DNA of 64,000 nt from Cannabis sativa (GCF_029168945.1 NC_083603.1:15066001-15130000), one strand, 5' to 3'; numbered from the stretch's first letter, positions 44,627 to 55,663 are shown. A program made the numbers and translations. Notes: a model not told the origin generated them from the sequence alone.

Positions 44627-46670
44627 TGTAATGACCGAATTTTTAATTTGGATTAGTAAAAGCAATTAGCACTAATTATTGGTAATTTTATAATTACTTA
44701 TGAATGTAATTATTTGTGGGCCCCATTTTTAGTAATGGGCATTAGAGTTATAATGTCTCAATTCCGGAGATTTTATTAAACTCTAAGTGTATTATTTTAA
44801 TTATATGTGAAATATGTTATTTTTATAATTTGTGCTCGGCGACAACGGAAAATGCGATGGAGGGCTAGTTTGATCACATGGGTAAGTTTAGAATCTTATT
44901 TCTTAGTGGGACGTATATTGAAGGAAATTAAATGTTGAGGTTGTGCGGGGTTATGGTTTTTGACCATTTTACCCCTAAGATTAAAATAGGCTCAAGTTAT
45001 GTAACAAGGGCATTTTAGTAAATTTCCATATGAGTGTTTGGTGGTTGCCTTGGGGTGTTGACACCCAGCTTCATTTTCTTTTCAGCAAGGATTAACTTAG
45101 AAAATCCTTAATCATTTTGAGAAAACTAAGGAAAAGCCAAAAAAAAATCAAATAATACCTCTCTTTCCCTTCTCTCTCTTCGAACCAGCAATAAACCAAG
45201 GAGGAATCACTTTTTCTTCCTCATTTTTCTGGAATTCAGCCAAGATCCAAAGGTTCTTGAAGCAAAGGTAAACCCTAGACACTCTCTAAGTTATGTGTTT
45301 CTCTAGTTTTAATTGGTTTGATTATGTAATTTTGAAAGATAGGGGCTGTTAGGGTTTAAAGTTTGTGTAATCTTATTTCTACGTTGATTTTAAGTTGATT
45401 CTAAGTACTGGATATTGGTTTTGTTGAGTTGTGATGGAATTGCATAAGTTTGTGCTTTGAAACTTAAGCTTTGATCTTTAATGGAATGTTTGGATTCAAT
45501 GAGTTTTTCTGGGATTTTCTTGTTGGAATATATTGTGTATAACCTATTTAGGTGTTCTGGAAGGTATAGTGGAAATTGGGGTCAAATTGGTGAAGTTTTG
45601 AAGTTTGGGGTTTTTCTGCAGGGAAAACCGGTTTACCGGTTCTGGAGAACCGGTTAACCGATTTTCCGCGCAGGCCAGGAAATTTACCGATTTTGGGATT
45701 TCGGTCTGCCGGTTTTTGCAGGGTTCCCGAAAAACCAGTTTTTTCAACTCTCGTCCATTTCAGTGCCATAGTTGGTTTCAATATGTGATTAGGGCATCCA
45801 TTCAGCACGGGAATTTCCGTTCAGGTCGACCAACTCATTCGAATCTGGAAAACAGGTAAGAACTGTGTATAATGTGTGATGTGATTATCCGGATGTATGT
45901 ATATGTATGATATATATGCATGCTGTTTGTATCTTTGTATATGTTCGGGTGATATCATAGCGACACAACCATTGTGTCGGTTCAGCAGTACAGGCATCGT
46001 ACTGGTTAAGAGTGATATTAACCCCCGAAAGTATGAATTGGTACTATCATAGCGACACAACCATTGTGTCGGTTCAGCAGTACAGGCATCATACTGGTTA
46101 AGAGTGATATCATGGCCAATTATACTTTTGGGTGTTATTGATGCTATCATAGCGGCACGAACATAGTGCCGGTCCTACAGCACGATTATAAAGCTGGTAG
46201 GAGTGATATTATGGTCAATAGCACAAGCAGTTAGAACGTTCTTACTCATCTGTTAAGCTCTGTAAATAGGTGTATGGGCGCCTATTTACTGATCGGAAAC
46301 TGTTGACTCACAGTTCTGCTTCCATGTATAGGTAAAGGAAAGGCGAAGGCTGAACAGGAGTGAACCTGAGCTCGGGTGGGATTGTACATGTCAAAGCAGC
46401 GCGACCTGGAGTGTACGGTCTCGGGACATCTGGGGATCTTATTTTGATAGTCGCTGTGCGACCTGTAACAGTTATATATTTTGGAATGTTAAGTTTTAAA
46501 AATTTAAAAACAGGATCCCGATATATGTAAATATTTTATTACATTTCAAAGTTTAATAATTAATATAAAAGTTTTAATTTGACACGTTTTTCGAGAAAAC
46601 TTTTTGATTAGCAAAGACTGCACTATAATTGAAAAAGCACTGTAGTGTGCCTTAGCATTAGGGCGTTACA
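44627..46670 (+). repeat. Gypsy-1 3' LTR
   Basis: 2044 bp, TGTAATGACC to GGGCGTTACA, followed by the TATAT duplicate. Compared with the 5' LTR it lacks about 110 bases (junction near 45773) and about 40 bases (junction near 46302), and carries scattered substitutions. It includes a cluster of AACCGGTT-like motifs (45627-45665) and three hairpin repeats (45961-46171). Confidence 0.9.
45961..46171 (+). repeat. Three LTR hairpin repeats in the gypsy-1 3' LTR
   Basis: Stem-loops CGACACAA-CCA-TTGTGTCG at 45961-45979 and 46053-46071, and CGGCAC-GAACATA-GTGCCG at 46153-46171, in tandem units of about 92-100 bases. The same set is in the 5' LTR (7708-7725, 31522-31540, 31622-31640). Confidence 0.65.
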
Positions 46671-47373
46671 TATATATCTATATATCTATTTATATATCTA
46701 TAAAGGAGAAGTATGAGGCGGTGACATGGCATTCTAAAATCACTCTAAAACTATTTTTTTCTTCTCTCCTTAATTCTCTCAATTTTAATATTTTATTAAA
46801 GTATAAATCTACAAATTGATATTTTACTATTATTTTAATATTTTTTTATTAAAAAAACATAAATTTACAAATTGATATTTTACTATCATTTTAATTTTCT
46901 ATAAAAATATAAAATATTTTTAAAAAAAAATATAAAATATTTTTAAAAAGTTAGAAAATAAAAAATAATTTCCAAAAAAAATATTAAACTTAAATCAAAT
47001 ATAATTAATCGTAAATTTCGTTTATATACATATATATATATATATCTATATATATATAAAGGAGAAATATGAGGCGGTGTTGTGGTGCTCTAAAATTTTG
47101 CTAAAACTATTTTTTTTCTTCTTAATTCTCTCAATTTTTTAATATTTTATTAGAGCATAAATTTACAAAATATTTTACAATTATTTTAATAAATTTTCTA
47201 TAAAAATATCTATCTCAAATTAATTATTTTTTAAAAAACATATAATAATAAATATAAACTAAATAAATAATATTAAAATTAAATAATTATAATTAAAATA
47301 CACAATTTATTTTTTTTTATATATAATTTAAAATATTTTATATATCTGTCGCGAAGCGCGGGATGTTTACTAG
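46671..47373 (+). mobile_element. Helitron segment(s) right of gypsy-1
   Basis: Begins with the TATAT duplicate and the TA-rich Helitron start, then AAAGGAGAAGTATGAGGCGGTGACATGG (about 46698). A second start (AAAGGAGAAATATGAGGCGG) is at about 47058. The 3' hairpin CGCGAAGCGCG (47350-47360) and CTAG end at 47373. The body is AT-rich with no genes. Gypsy-1 therefore jumped into the TA-rich 5' end of a Helitron. Confidence 0.55.
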
Positions 47374-48205
47374 TATATATATAAAGTAAAATTATGAGAC
47401 GACGATGTGTCACTTTAAAAACGCTTAAAAGTATTCTTTCTTTTTTCTTATTTTTTATAATATTTTTTATTGAATCTAATTATCACGTAAAAAATATCTA
47501 TAATCTACCATTAAAATTATTAATTAATTAATTTATTTGTTTAAAAGAAAATATCAATCACAGTACTAAACGAATTAAGCCTTGATCCCAAGCCTATATA
47601 TACAATTCTCTCACTACATATATCATTTCATCAATAAAATAGAAGAAAAAAAAAATATCCAAGTAGGGCTTCATTTATATGCAACTACACCATTTGTTCA
47701 TCAATAATATAATATTTATCTATTGCATAATATATTTTTCTCACAGTGCACCAATCAAACGAATTATACGAAAAGTGAACAAGATTATTGCTTCCACAAG
47801 GTAGTTATATTGAGATTTTTCATTATTATATGTATATTCTCATAAATTTTCATTGATTTGTGTTTTATTAACAAATATAAGTCTTTATTAATTAAAATTA
47901 ATTCAATGTTATTTTTAACTCACCAAACAATATTTTAGCCAATTATAATAATTATGGTACAAAATTTTTTTTTGGAGCTTTACTCATATTTAGATTTTAA
48001 TTATTATTTGCTTTGTTTTCTCCTCCTTAAAATATACTTCATCTCCCTTCCATGCATATATAACTTATAAAATAAATTTCTCTGAGAAAATAATAATGAT
48101 CACCACAAATCAATAATGGTAACTACAACATTTTTGAATAAGATTAAAAGGATGTGCTTTACATGAAGGGTAAATATTGATTTTCAAGTCCTATTCTTTA
48201 ACATC

Positions 48206-48236
<31 letters not shown>

Positions 48237-49128
48237 TCGGTACGTATTTTAGCTCTCCAATCTACTCTAACTATTTTATATAAATTATTATTGATAACTG
48301 ATTTTCTAATAGTTATAATAATAATAATTCAATCTTCAATATATAATTATTATTTTGAGATATTTCAATTCATTTTTTATTATTACTATACAATTATATA
48401 TATTTATAAATGAAAAAATTAATTTGAATGTTGAGATATTTTAATTTTTTTCTTTAGTGTTAGTTATACATATAAATAAATAGAATAATAAATTAAAAAT
48501 TGACATATAATATAAAAAACGGTACATCTTTGTATCCATAAAAATAATATATCAAAGAAAAATAAAGTGAAAAAATATTTATAACTATACATTTGTATAA
48601 TAACTAATAAATAAATCACCACCTTTCCCCTCACATAATAAAAGTAAATATTTATCGATCATTGTTTAATTTATTTTATGTACAGAGTAAAATTATTAAA
48701 AAAAAATATTAATAATAATTACAAGTGAGATACGGTGATGACATCAACTTTAAATAGTAACTATAAATGAGATACGATGATAGTTGTTTTGAAATTATAT
48801 GATGACTTTTCTATAGATTTGTTACATTCTTTCTATTTTAGATCTATATTTTGTGTAAGAATTGTTCAATTTCAATTTTTTTTCACTATAATGTATATAT
48901 TAAAAAAAATGCATGATTTTTTATTTATATAAGATATTGTATGATAGTTTTTTTTCTTTTTAAATTGTTTAGAGTTTTCTATATAAATTTTTTTTTAATA
49001 AATATATATTATTTATAAAAAAAATATGCATAAAATAAATTTAAAATTATTTGACACTGATTTTATTATTTAATTAATATTTATATAATAATTTAACCGT
49101 CGCACGCGAAGCGCGACTTGTTTACTAG
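47374..49128 (+). mobile_element. Helitron segment ending at 49128
   Basis: Starts TATATATATAAAGTAAAATTATGAGACGACGATG, a diverged version of the same 5' motif lacking its TC, consistent with another Helitron having inserted at its start. Ends with hairpin CGCGAAGCGCG and CTAG at 49128. The interior is AT-rich with no coding sequence, and 49010-49085 matches 6100-6200. Confidence 0.5.
48209..48236. repeat. Poly-A tract, 28 bases
   Basis: Uninterrupted A run inside Helitron sequence. I see no target duplication or coding sequence beside it that would make it the tail of a retroposon, so I regard it as a simple repeat. Confidence 0.8.
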
Positions 49129-51274
49129 TTTTTAAATAAAGCGAACAATACAGGCGGACTTTAGTTATTACCGACGGAATGTTTCGCTGGTATTGGGTGG
49201 TGTGGATTTGTGCGGAAAAATTCCTGCCTTTTTTTTTATTTTGAAAACAATTAGCAGCGGATTTATACCAGCGGATCACATTGCTAATAAAAAAAGCAAT
49301 TTGACCATGTACCCTATTACCGGCGGAACCCACTAATACCGGTGGGTGTCCGCCGATAATAGTTTTATATACATAAAAAAAATGTTGAAATCATTTCGAG
49401 CCTCTTCCATTTTTCTCTTCTTCATCAAATCTTTCTTCTTCTCTCAATCTCTTTCTCTTACTCCAGCCCAAGGTATATATCACCGCCATCCCAACTCTAG
49501 CCCAAGCTCCACCACTATCCCAACTCAACAAACATTTTGGTAAGTGAATATGGTTTTTTTTTTTTCCAGCTGAAGTCATATCTTTCCATCTCTCACACTC
49601 TAATTTATGGAGTTTTAAAGGAATTTTTCATTTTTTTTAGATCTGAACTTTCTCCGATAAAGAAGCTCCGCCCAAGATGCTGCCCCCACCGAAGCTCCGT
49701 CCAAGTTCCCTGTAATCCATCCAAAGCTCCTGCAAAGTTTTTGCTCAGGTAGTATAAATATATATATATATATATAGTAATATATAAAGATTACATTTGC
49801 GAATACAACAAAGTATTTTCTGAAATTATATATGAACTGCAAGATATATATTTTTTTTTTTTGAATGAATAAGATAAATTTGCTTGAGGTCTCTATTTTG
49901 TGAATTTTTTCTCCAAAAATCTGAAATCTCCAAAATCTTACTGCTCCCTTCTCGTCTCTTTCTATTTGGTCTACTCTAACTCTCAGGTATGTCTAAAATA
50001 TGCTTTCACTTATTCATTAAAATGGCAGTTTTATTGGGATTCTATGGTGTAAATGGGGCTGCCTTGTATTTATATACAAGATTATTCTTTAAGGAAATGC
50101 TTCTTGGCAAAAAAAATTTTGGGTTTCAGAAAATATTTTGTTGTATTCACACCATATATATTTATATATATATATATTTTTTTTAATTTTTCTAAACTAT
50201 TATTTAAAGTTTGCTTCTATTTGTGAGATTGAAAAAATTTTATGAACTCTGCTTCTGTTTGTGTCAAAATTTTAGTTTTTTAATAGTTGTGATTAATTAA
50301 AAATAGATTGCACGTTTTTTCATTATTTTGTAAATGATTTTAGGGTATTGACTAAAATTAGTGCGACTAAAAGATGTAAATTTATTTTGTCTCTCACTAA
50401 AATTGTCTTTCGATTTCCCACCAGTGCATAATTGGAGATTGTAGTGAGTTATATATTATCATATTGGAGAGTATTGTTATGAAGACTTACTCAAAATAAT
50501 TAGATTATTTTATATGTATTTTTTGTGCAACTTATAAATTAACTAAAATTATTTTTGTAGTTATAATAGAAGAGAGTAGTGGCTCAATCGATATAAAGAA
50601 GAATAGTGACTCTTTCGACGCGAAGAAGAGAAAATGTCGATGTGCAGAATAAAAGTGACCAAAGTTGTGGATTTCAAGGACTTGTTGAAGATGAAAGATA
50701 GATGACTTTAAAATTATTTGATACCAAAGAAGTAGATCAATTGTTGGTGGCGATAAATTCAATTATGCAGTTGTTGTTGAAGATGAACATTATTTTTGAT
50801 AAAATAGTTGATTTGTTGTCGAAAATGAACATTATATTTGCTATAAGGTTACAGTGAATAATTATTTATTTATTTTTATTTATTTGTTGTATAAATATTT
50901 GTATATATGAATGTTGAATAATAAATATTTTTATATAGTATTCACTATTGTTGATCAGTGTATATTATCAAAATTATCTAAATGGAAAATATTTTTAATT
51001 TTAATCAATATTAATATATAATAAGATTTTAAAAAAATATATATAAAAGCATTAGAGGCGGAGTGGCCCGCCGCTAATAATGACATCAATTTATCAGTCT
51101 AACACTAGTATTAGCGGCGGGGGTGTCAGCCCGCCACTAATGTTAATTTATATCGACCAAGTATTACAAGCGAATTATTACCAGCGGACCCCGCCGATAT
51201 TAACTTTTACCAGCGGATTGAGAGATTATTAGCAGCGGAACCCTCCGCCTCTAATAACCATAAATGTTGTAGTG
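49129..51274. mobile_element. CACTA element, right part
   Basis: About 2.1 kb between the Helitron 3' end and the CACTA terminus. Repeated short motifs built on GGCGG/CCGC and ACCAGCGGA occur at 49150-49360 and 51050-51255, in both orientations. The interior 49380-51030 is AT-rich with CT-rich stretches and open frames below 90 codons that resemble nothing I know. There is no transposase (TNP2) sequence. Confidence 0.55.
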
Positions 51275-51277
51275 TTA

Positions 51278-51469
51278 GAATGAGTTATGGGTATTTATAA
51301 TTTGGCCCCTCAACAAATTATAAATTAACTTATGGTATCTACACATTATTTCCATGACAATTTAATACCCTTTTGATACCCATAACATAATTGGTCACTT
51401 AATTTTGTATCACTTTATAATAGCATATACATTATACATATGTGCCCACAATAGGATTTTAGTCCAACA
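51278..51469 (-). mobile_element. Ty1/copia 3' LTR, proximal part, with PPT
   Basis: On the minus strand the LTR starts TGTTGGACT at 51469 and is preceded by the purine tract AAGTGGGAGAT (51470-51480). A TATA box (TATAAATA, plus-strand 51292-51299) lies about 20 bases before the point where the CACTA inserted. The LTR continues at 3071-2794. 51481-51868 is untranslated copia 3' DNA without features. Confidence 0.6.
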
Positions 51470-51868
51470 ATCTCCCACTTGGGCAACATATGTTACCTTA
51501 TATATGTATAATCTTATGAGCTCAAAATTTACTATTATGTAAAGGTATTCACAACAATCTCGTCCATCAACTATACCCATATAGGATCAAAATAATTTTT
51601 GTCATATCAATCATGACTAAACCCATCAATCGTCACATATATAAATATAGCCAAAAGACAAAGATCAATCATGGATGTGTAGCATGAAAATTACATGCAA
51701 TGTGAACCGAACATGCCTATTTCTAACTGGTCCTTAAACCGAAGTGAGCTCAGACTTAAACATAATAAAACATAGTGAATAAACTGAAAATTTTATTTCT
51801 GATCAGAAAATAACCAAATACATAAATGTCTTAAAACAAACATAAAGCAAAGAAAATACAAACTCCCA

Positions 51869-53010
51869 CTAAATCATGATATCCTCAAGCAATACTACAC
51901 CCATATAAGCAGTGTGCCCATGAAAGACCTTGGGTGGTAATCCTTTTGTGAGCGGATCCGCTATCATGGAGTTTGTCCCAATGTTCTCTATGAATATATG
52001 TCCACTCTGAACTCTTTCTTTCACAACTAGGAACTTTATATCAATATACTTTGACTTGGATGAGCTCCTATTGTTATTGGAATATAGCACTACAGATTTA
52101 TCGTCACAAAATATCTTGAGTGGTCTTTCTACATTCTCCAAAATACGTAGCCTAGTGACAAAGTTTCTCAGCCATATTCCCTGATTTGATGCCTCATAAC
52201 ATGCTACGAATTCTGCTGCCATAGTGGAAGAAGCTATAAGTGTCTGTTTGACACTTTTCCTGAATATAGCTCCTCCAGCTAATAGGAAAATGTAGCCTGA
52301 TGTAGACTTTCTACTATCTTGGCATCCAGCGAAATCAGAATCAGAATACCCTACGACCTCCAAATGATTTGACTTCCTGTATGTGAGCATGTAATCTTTT
52401 GTTCTCTGAAGATACATCATAACCCTCTTGGCTGCTATCCAATGGTCCATACCAGGGTTGCTTAAATATCTGCCTAACATCCCAACAATATACGCAATAT
52501 CTAGACGCGTACATACTTGAAGATACATTAGACTTCCTACAATTGATGCATAGGGAATCTTTTTCATTTCCTAAATTTCAAGGCTGCTTTTAGGGCATTG
52601 ACTAAGATTGAATTTGTCTCCTTTAGCAACAGGGGTATCACATGGTCTACAATCTTGCATGCCAAATCTTTTGAGCACTTTATCAATATATAGCTCTTTT
52701 GTGATAATCCAAGAATACCCTGAGAACGATCTTGACATATTTAAATTCCTAAAACAAAAGAGGCGTCACCAAGATCATTCATCTCAAATTGCTTAGATAA
52801 AAATTTCTTGGTTTCATGCAATAAGCCTATGTCATTAATGGCAAGCAATATGTCATTGACATATAAAACTAGAATTATGTATTTGCTCCCACTGAACTTG
52901 TGATGTACACAATCATCAATAATATTCATCTCAAAACCAAATGAGATAATTACTTGTTGAAACCTATTCCTTCTTCTTCTTCCTCTTGAATTTTTGAAAA
53001 TACCAAAGCC
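51869..53010 (-). pseudogene. Ty1/copia pol remnant: RT C-terminal half and RNase H
   Basis: Minus strand. The RT part (52741-53010) has SFGFEMN and LVLYVNDILLA, where the catalytic YVDD has become YVND. The link region 52568-52740 still reads as copia (DRSQGILGLSQKSY ... RFGMQDCRPCDTP) but with stops and a frame change. 51869-52567 is a 232-codon open RNase H/C-terminal part (GYSDSDFAGCQDSRKSTSGY, MIADPLTKGLPPKVF). Sequence upstream of the RT palm is absent: at about 53010-53020 it meets an unrelated LTR fragment. Not functional. Confidence 0.82.
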
Positions 53011-53019
53011 ATTCTTCAC

Positions 53020-53327
53020 AAAACAAAATCAACCATTAGTGATTGAGTGCATGCCCGCACATATCAATTTGGTCCTCAATCATAGTATGTAAGACTGTGA
53101 AGAATCCAATCAACAAGAAGGAGAATCCAGCTCAGATCTTGGTGATACTCCGCTACAGAAAATACAAGGGTTAGAGATCTGAGTGGGAGGAGTCATTTAA
53201 TTCCGCTGCACCCACTGTAAGGGTTCTCATACCTATTATGTGTTTATTTTCATTGTTTTAGAAATTTATATTAGGATGTTTAAAAACATACTTGTTAGTA
53301 AATCTAGAACCTGTTAAAATAATTCCA
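53020..53327 (+). mobile_element. Copia-like LTR fragment (3' part only)
   Basis: Matches, with divergence, the last 300 bases of the LTR ending at 62172: shared blocks AGACTGTGAAG, GTTAGAGATCTGAGTGG, TTAATTCCGCTGCA and AACATACTTGT...AGTA.ATCTA, and both end in TCCA. The 5' part of the LTR and any internal domain are missing, so it is a truncated relic between two other elements. Confidence 0.6.
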
Positions 53328-53340
53328 ACATGTAAGTCCA

Positions 53341-54450
53341 AACGAGATGGTGGTCTAAAATTCAGATCACTCACTCACTTTTATCAAGGTATGCTTGCTA
53401 AGAAAGCCTAGAGACTCTTCATAAACCCAAACTCCCTTGTTGCAAGGTTTTTACAGCTAGGTATCATCCTTGCTTTTCTTTCCTGGACAGCAATGCCAGG
53501 CGTGCCCCTTCTTTAGAGTGGCAAAGTATTAATTGGGGAAAGGGGCTGTTAAAACATGGTCTTAAATCCAAGATTGAAATGGCCAAAAAACTGACCATGT
53601 GAATGATTATTGGATACTTAACACTAGGTTTGTGACCACCATGCGTAACCTCCCAAACCAGGTTGCTTACTTTATCAACAATAACATGACCTGGAACCTT
53701 TCCTGTCTTTCCCATTATTTCTCCAGGGATGTGGTGAATGATATTCTCACTATCCCTCTTCCTTTGTTTCCGTTTGAGGAGTCCCTCATTTGGTAGCATA
53801 CCCCTCTGGGTCTTATACTGCCAAGTCTGGTTCTACCTTAGTTTTGCCTTAGATTCCTATCGTCATGAACCATCACCTTCCTGGCCTCCTACTTGGTGGA
53901 AAACAGTTTGGACGCTCAACTTTCCTACTAAGATGAAATTCTTTGCTTATTGTGTCTCAAAGAATACGTTCCCCACTTTTTATAATTTTCATAAAATATT
54001 TTTTTCCTATTGGCTTGTAGTGCAATGACAGGTTAGAAAACATTGACCATACAATTGTGTCTGGAAGATTTGGAAAGGTATACCCTTATACTCCTTTCTT
54101 AAAGATTCTGCTCATGTTAAATTTTTTGATTTAGTCGCTCTTCATATTGCCACTATATTAACAAAAGAAGATTTTGTGTTGTTTGTTTATTTGTCTTGGT
54201 TAGTTTGGCTTCATAGGAATAAATTCACTCAAAAAAGCATTGCTTCCCAACACCAAAATCTCATGGAAACATGCTGCTATTTGATTCAGGAATATAAAGA
54301 TGCCAAATTGGAGGATTTGATCTCTATAACAAATCATCAAGGCACAAGGAAGGCTCTATATTACTGGATCCCTCCTCCCCCGGCATCTCAAAATTGACTA
54401 AGGATGTTGTAATCGATGTCCACTCCAATAGATCGTGTAAAGTCCTTTTT
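53341..54450 (+). pseudogene. LINE (L1-type) ORF2 C-terminal remnant
   Basis: Plus strand, frames broken. Reading across frames: GGLKFRSLTHFYQGMLAKKA (53348-53410), ARYHP-like and W/SIGNG-like segments (53440-53580), and a WWKTVWTLNFPTKMKFF segment (about 53900-53950), which matches the zinc-binding zf-RVT region that follows RT in plant L1 ORF2. Then LSWLVWLHRNKFTQKS (about 54185-54235) and WIPPPPA followed by K-L-T-K-D-V-V-I-D-V in a shifted frame, the usual junction to the C-terminal RNase H. The RT core and endonuclease are absent (5' truncation is usual for LINEs). No poly-A tail is visible because the SIRE-like LTR follows. Confidence 0.6.
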
Positions 54451-54917
54451 TTGGCAAGTTAGTTGACAAAATATTTTTTGTTTATGGTAAGATTGTTTTG
54501 TATTCATACCCGATTTCTTATCTTGTATATTCGGTTTTTAGTTGCTCTTTTTCTTGTTAGGAAAGTTTCACTTTTCAGCTGGACTTTTCTTTGTTTGGAA
54601 ACTTCTTGAAAGAGAAGCAATGCTCTTTTGGAAAGTTGGTGTTTTTAAGGAAACCTTGTGTTTTATAAGTAAACTTTGATTATTGCCTTTTCCTTATTGA
54701 TTTCAATTGTATCTTGATACAATCAGAATATCTAATCTGTTTTTGGCAGGAATCAAGTATTAATAGAGGATCGGACCCGATTATAGCAAGTTTCCCGTTT
54801 CTAGTCTGATCTGCTGCGTCAGCATCCGAATCTGATGCTGCAGATCGTGTTTTCTTAGGAAAGTTTTTGTACAGTTGTAGATTCGATCTTGTGACTGTCT
54901 CTAAGGTTTCTATGTTC

Positions 54918-54925
54918 TATAAATA
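54918..54925 (+). promoter_or_regulatory. TATA box in the SIRE-like LTR
   Basis: TATAAATA, followed about 30 bases downstream by GCAGCCATTCGAATTAGC, the probable start of the R region. Strong consensus and correct placement in the LTR. Confidence 0.6.
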
Positions 54926-55109
54926 GAGCCTAGAGAGCAGCCATTCGAATTAGCTCTTTCATTATTCATTTTTTGCACTGATCTTATTTGAGAGAAGAGA
55001 ATTTTTCTTTGTTTTGTTAGAGCCTAGTTGTTCATCTAGGTTCTAGTTGTTTGTTTCTGTTCTTACTCTGTCCTAGAGTTTGTGAAGAACTACTTGATTG
55101 AACAAGAGA

Positions 55110-55215
55110 TTGGTCTTAGGGAGAAGACTTGATAAAGCCTTACTTCGGGAGGAAGTAAGAACTTGGTCTTTGGGAGAAGACTTGTTGAAGCCTTACTTCG
55201 GGAGGAAGTAAGCAC
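55110..55215 (+). repeat. Tandem 53-bp duplication with hairpins in the LTR
   Basis: Two units start TTGGTCTT (55110, 55163). Each contains CTTACTTC-GGGAG-GAAGTAAG, a perfect 8-bp stem with a 5-nt loop (55139-55159 and 55192-55212). The units differ at a few bases, all outside the stems. Confidence 0.8.
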
Positions 55216-55608
55216 TCACACTTCAAAGACAAAGGGAGTTCGAGCTTGAAGGTGTTTCAAGAAGTCAGATTCATAAAGTAGATTACAAAGGATTGCGACA
55301 ATACTTTAGAGGGAGTCTAAACTTGTTTAAGTCAATTGTCTTTGTAATTTTGATACTTTATTAATTGATTTCATTCTCTGGGCGTGGCCCCGTGGACTAG
55401 GAGTGTTTGGGAGAACACTGATACACGTATAAATCTCTGGTGTCAAGTCATTTATTTTTCTGCAAATATTTTTATATTCTGCATGTTCTGTTTTGTCACT
55501 ACAAAACTAGTTTATGCGGTAACAGAATTACTTTCTGCTTCTGCAAATGCATACAGTTTTATATTTTTGTATATATAATTGACATTTGCAAAAACACGGT
55601 TTTTCAAT

Positions 55609-55620
55609 TGGTATCAGAGC
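55609..55620 (+). other. Primer binding site of the SIRE-like copia (tRNA-iMet)
   Basis: TGGTATCAGAGC, complementary to the 3' end of initiator tRNA-Met, two bases after the LTR. Followed by a short leader (55621-55663). Confidence 0.8.
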
Positions 55621-55663
55621 GGGACACTAAACTCTTAGTGTGGTCCTTTAACGTTTTTGTGTT

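Larger units (their letters stand above)
6262..46670 (+). mobile_element. Gypsy-1: Ty3/gypsy LTR retrotransposon (Del/Tekay-like), twice interrupted
   Basis: Two LTRs begin TGTAATGACC and end GGGCGTTACA: 6262-7746 joined to 31469-32173, and 44627-46670. The target duplication TATAT is at 6257-6261 and 46671-46675. A tRNA-iMet PBS follows the 5' LTR, and gag, PR, RT, RNase H and IN remnants lie in gypsy order on the plus strand, ending in a polypurine tract. Two later elements split it: the gypsy-2 array in the 5' LTR and gypsy-3 in gag. Its genes carry many stops, indels and a capsid deletion, and its LTRs differ by two sizeable deletions, so it is the oldest of the gypsies here. The C-terminal EEATWE segment suggests a Del/Tekay-type chromovirus; clade is inference. 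Confidence 0.85.
3184..49128 (+). mobile_element. Compound Helitron region with several 5' and 3' ends
   Basis: The left side has a TC-start, TA-rich 5' end followed by AAAGGAGAAGTATGA (about 3212-3240). The right end is a GC-rich hairpin (CGCGAAGCGCG, 49105-49115) followed by TTTACTAG ending at 49128 and then T. A TC 5' end and a hairpin plus CTRR 3' end inserted between A and T are Helitron hallmarks. Similar 5' ends recur at about 3366, 46690-46720, 47030-47065 and 47374, and further 3' ends at 5180 and 47373, so Helitrons inserted into one another's TA-rich starts. 5181-5742 and 6013-6261 are AT-rich Helitron body: 5215 onward resembles 3628 onward, and 6100-6200 resembles 49010-49085. 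No Rep/helicase gene is visible. The exact 5' base is uncertain between 3184 and 3212. Confidence 0.55.
3072..51274. mobile_element. CACTA (En/Spm-type) DNA transposon, non-autonomous, filled with nested insertions
   Basis: The left end reads CACTATAAGA and the right end, complemented, reads CACTACAACA, so the ends are inverted repeats with the CACTA signature. A 3-bp TTA target duplication flanks them, as expected for the superfamily. Subterminal DNA on both sides is rich in short GGCGGA / CCGCT-type motifs (3110-3160; 49145-49360; 51050-51255), typical of CACTA subterminal repeats. Own sequence is only about 110 bp on the left and 2.1 kb on the right. No transposase frame is present, so it would have depended on an autonomous relative. 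Everything between about 3184 and 49128 was inserted later. Confidence 0.65.
54480..55606 (+). repeat. 5' LTR of the SIRE-like copia (start approximate)
   Basis: Ends TTTTTCA at 55606, two bases before the PBS. A TATA box (TATAAATA, 54918-54925, in the context TTCTATAAATAGAGCC) would start transcription near 54950. It contains a 53-bp tandem duplication (55110-55215) with a perfect hairpin in each unit. The left end cannot be checked because the 3' LTR is missing. Confidence 0.6.

Noticed and set aside
45960..46171. CRISPR-like look of evenly spaced palindromic repeats in LTRs
   Set aside because: Only three units, diverged, no constant repeat with unique spacers, and located in plant retrotransposon LTRs.
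48209..48236. Poly-A run as the tail of a SINE or processed pseudogene
   Set aside because: No coding or pol III sequence upstream and no flanking target duplication seen.
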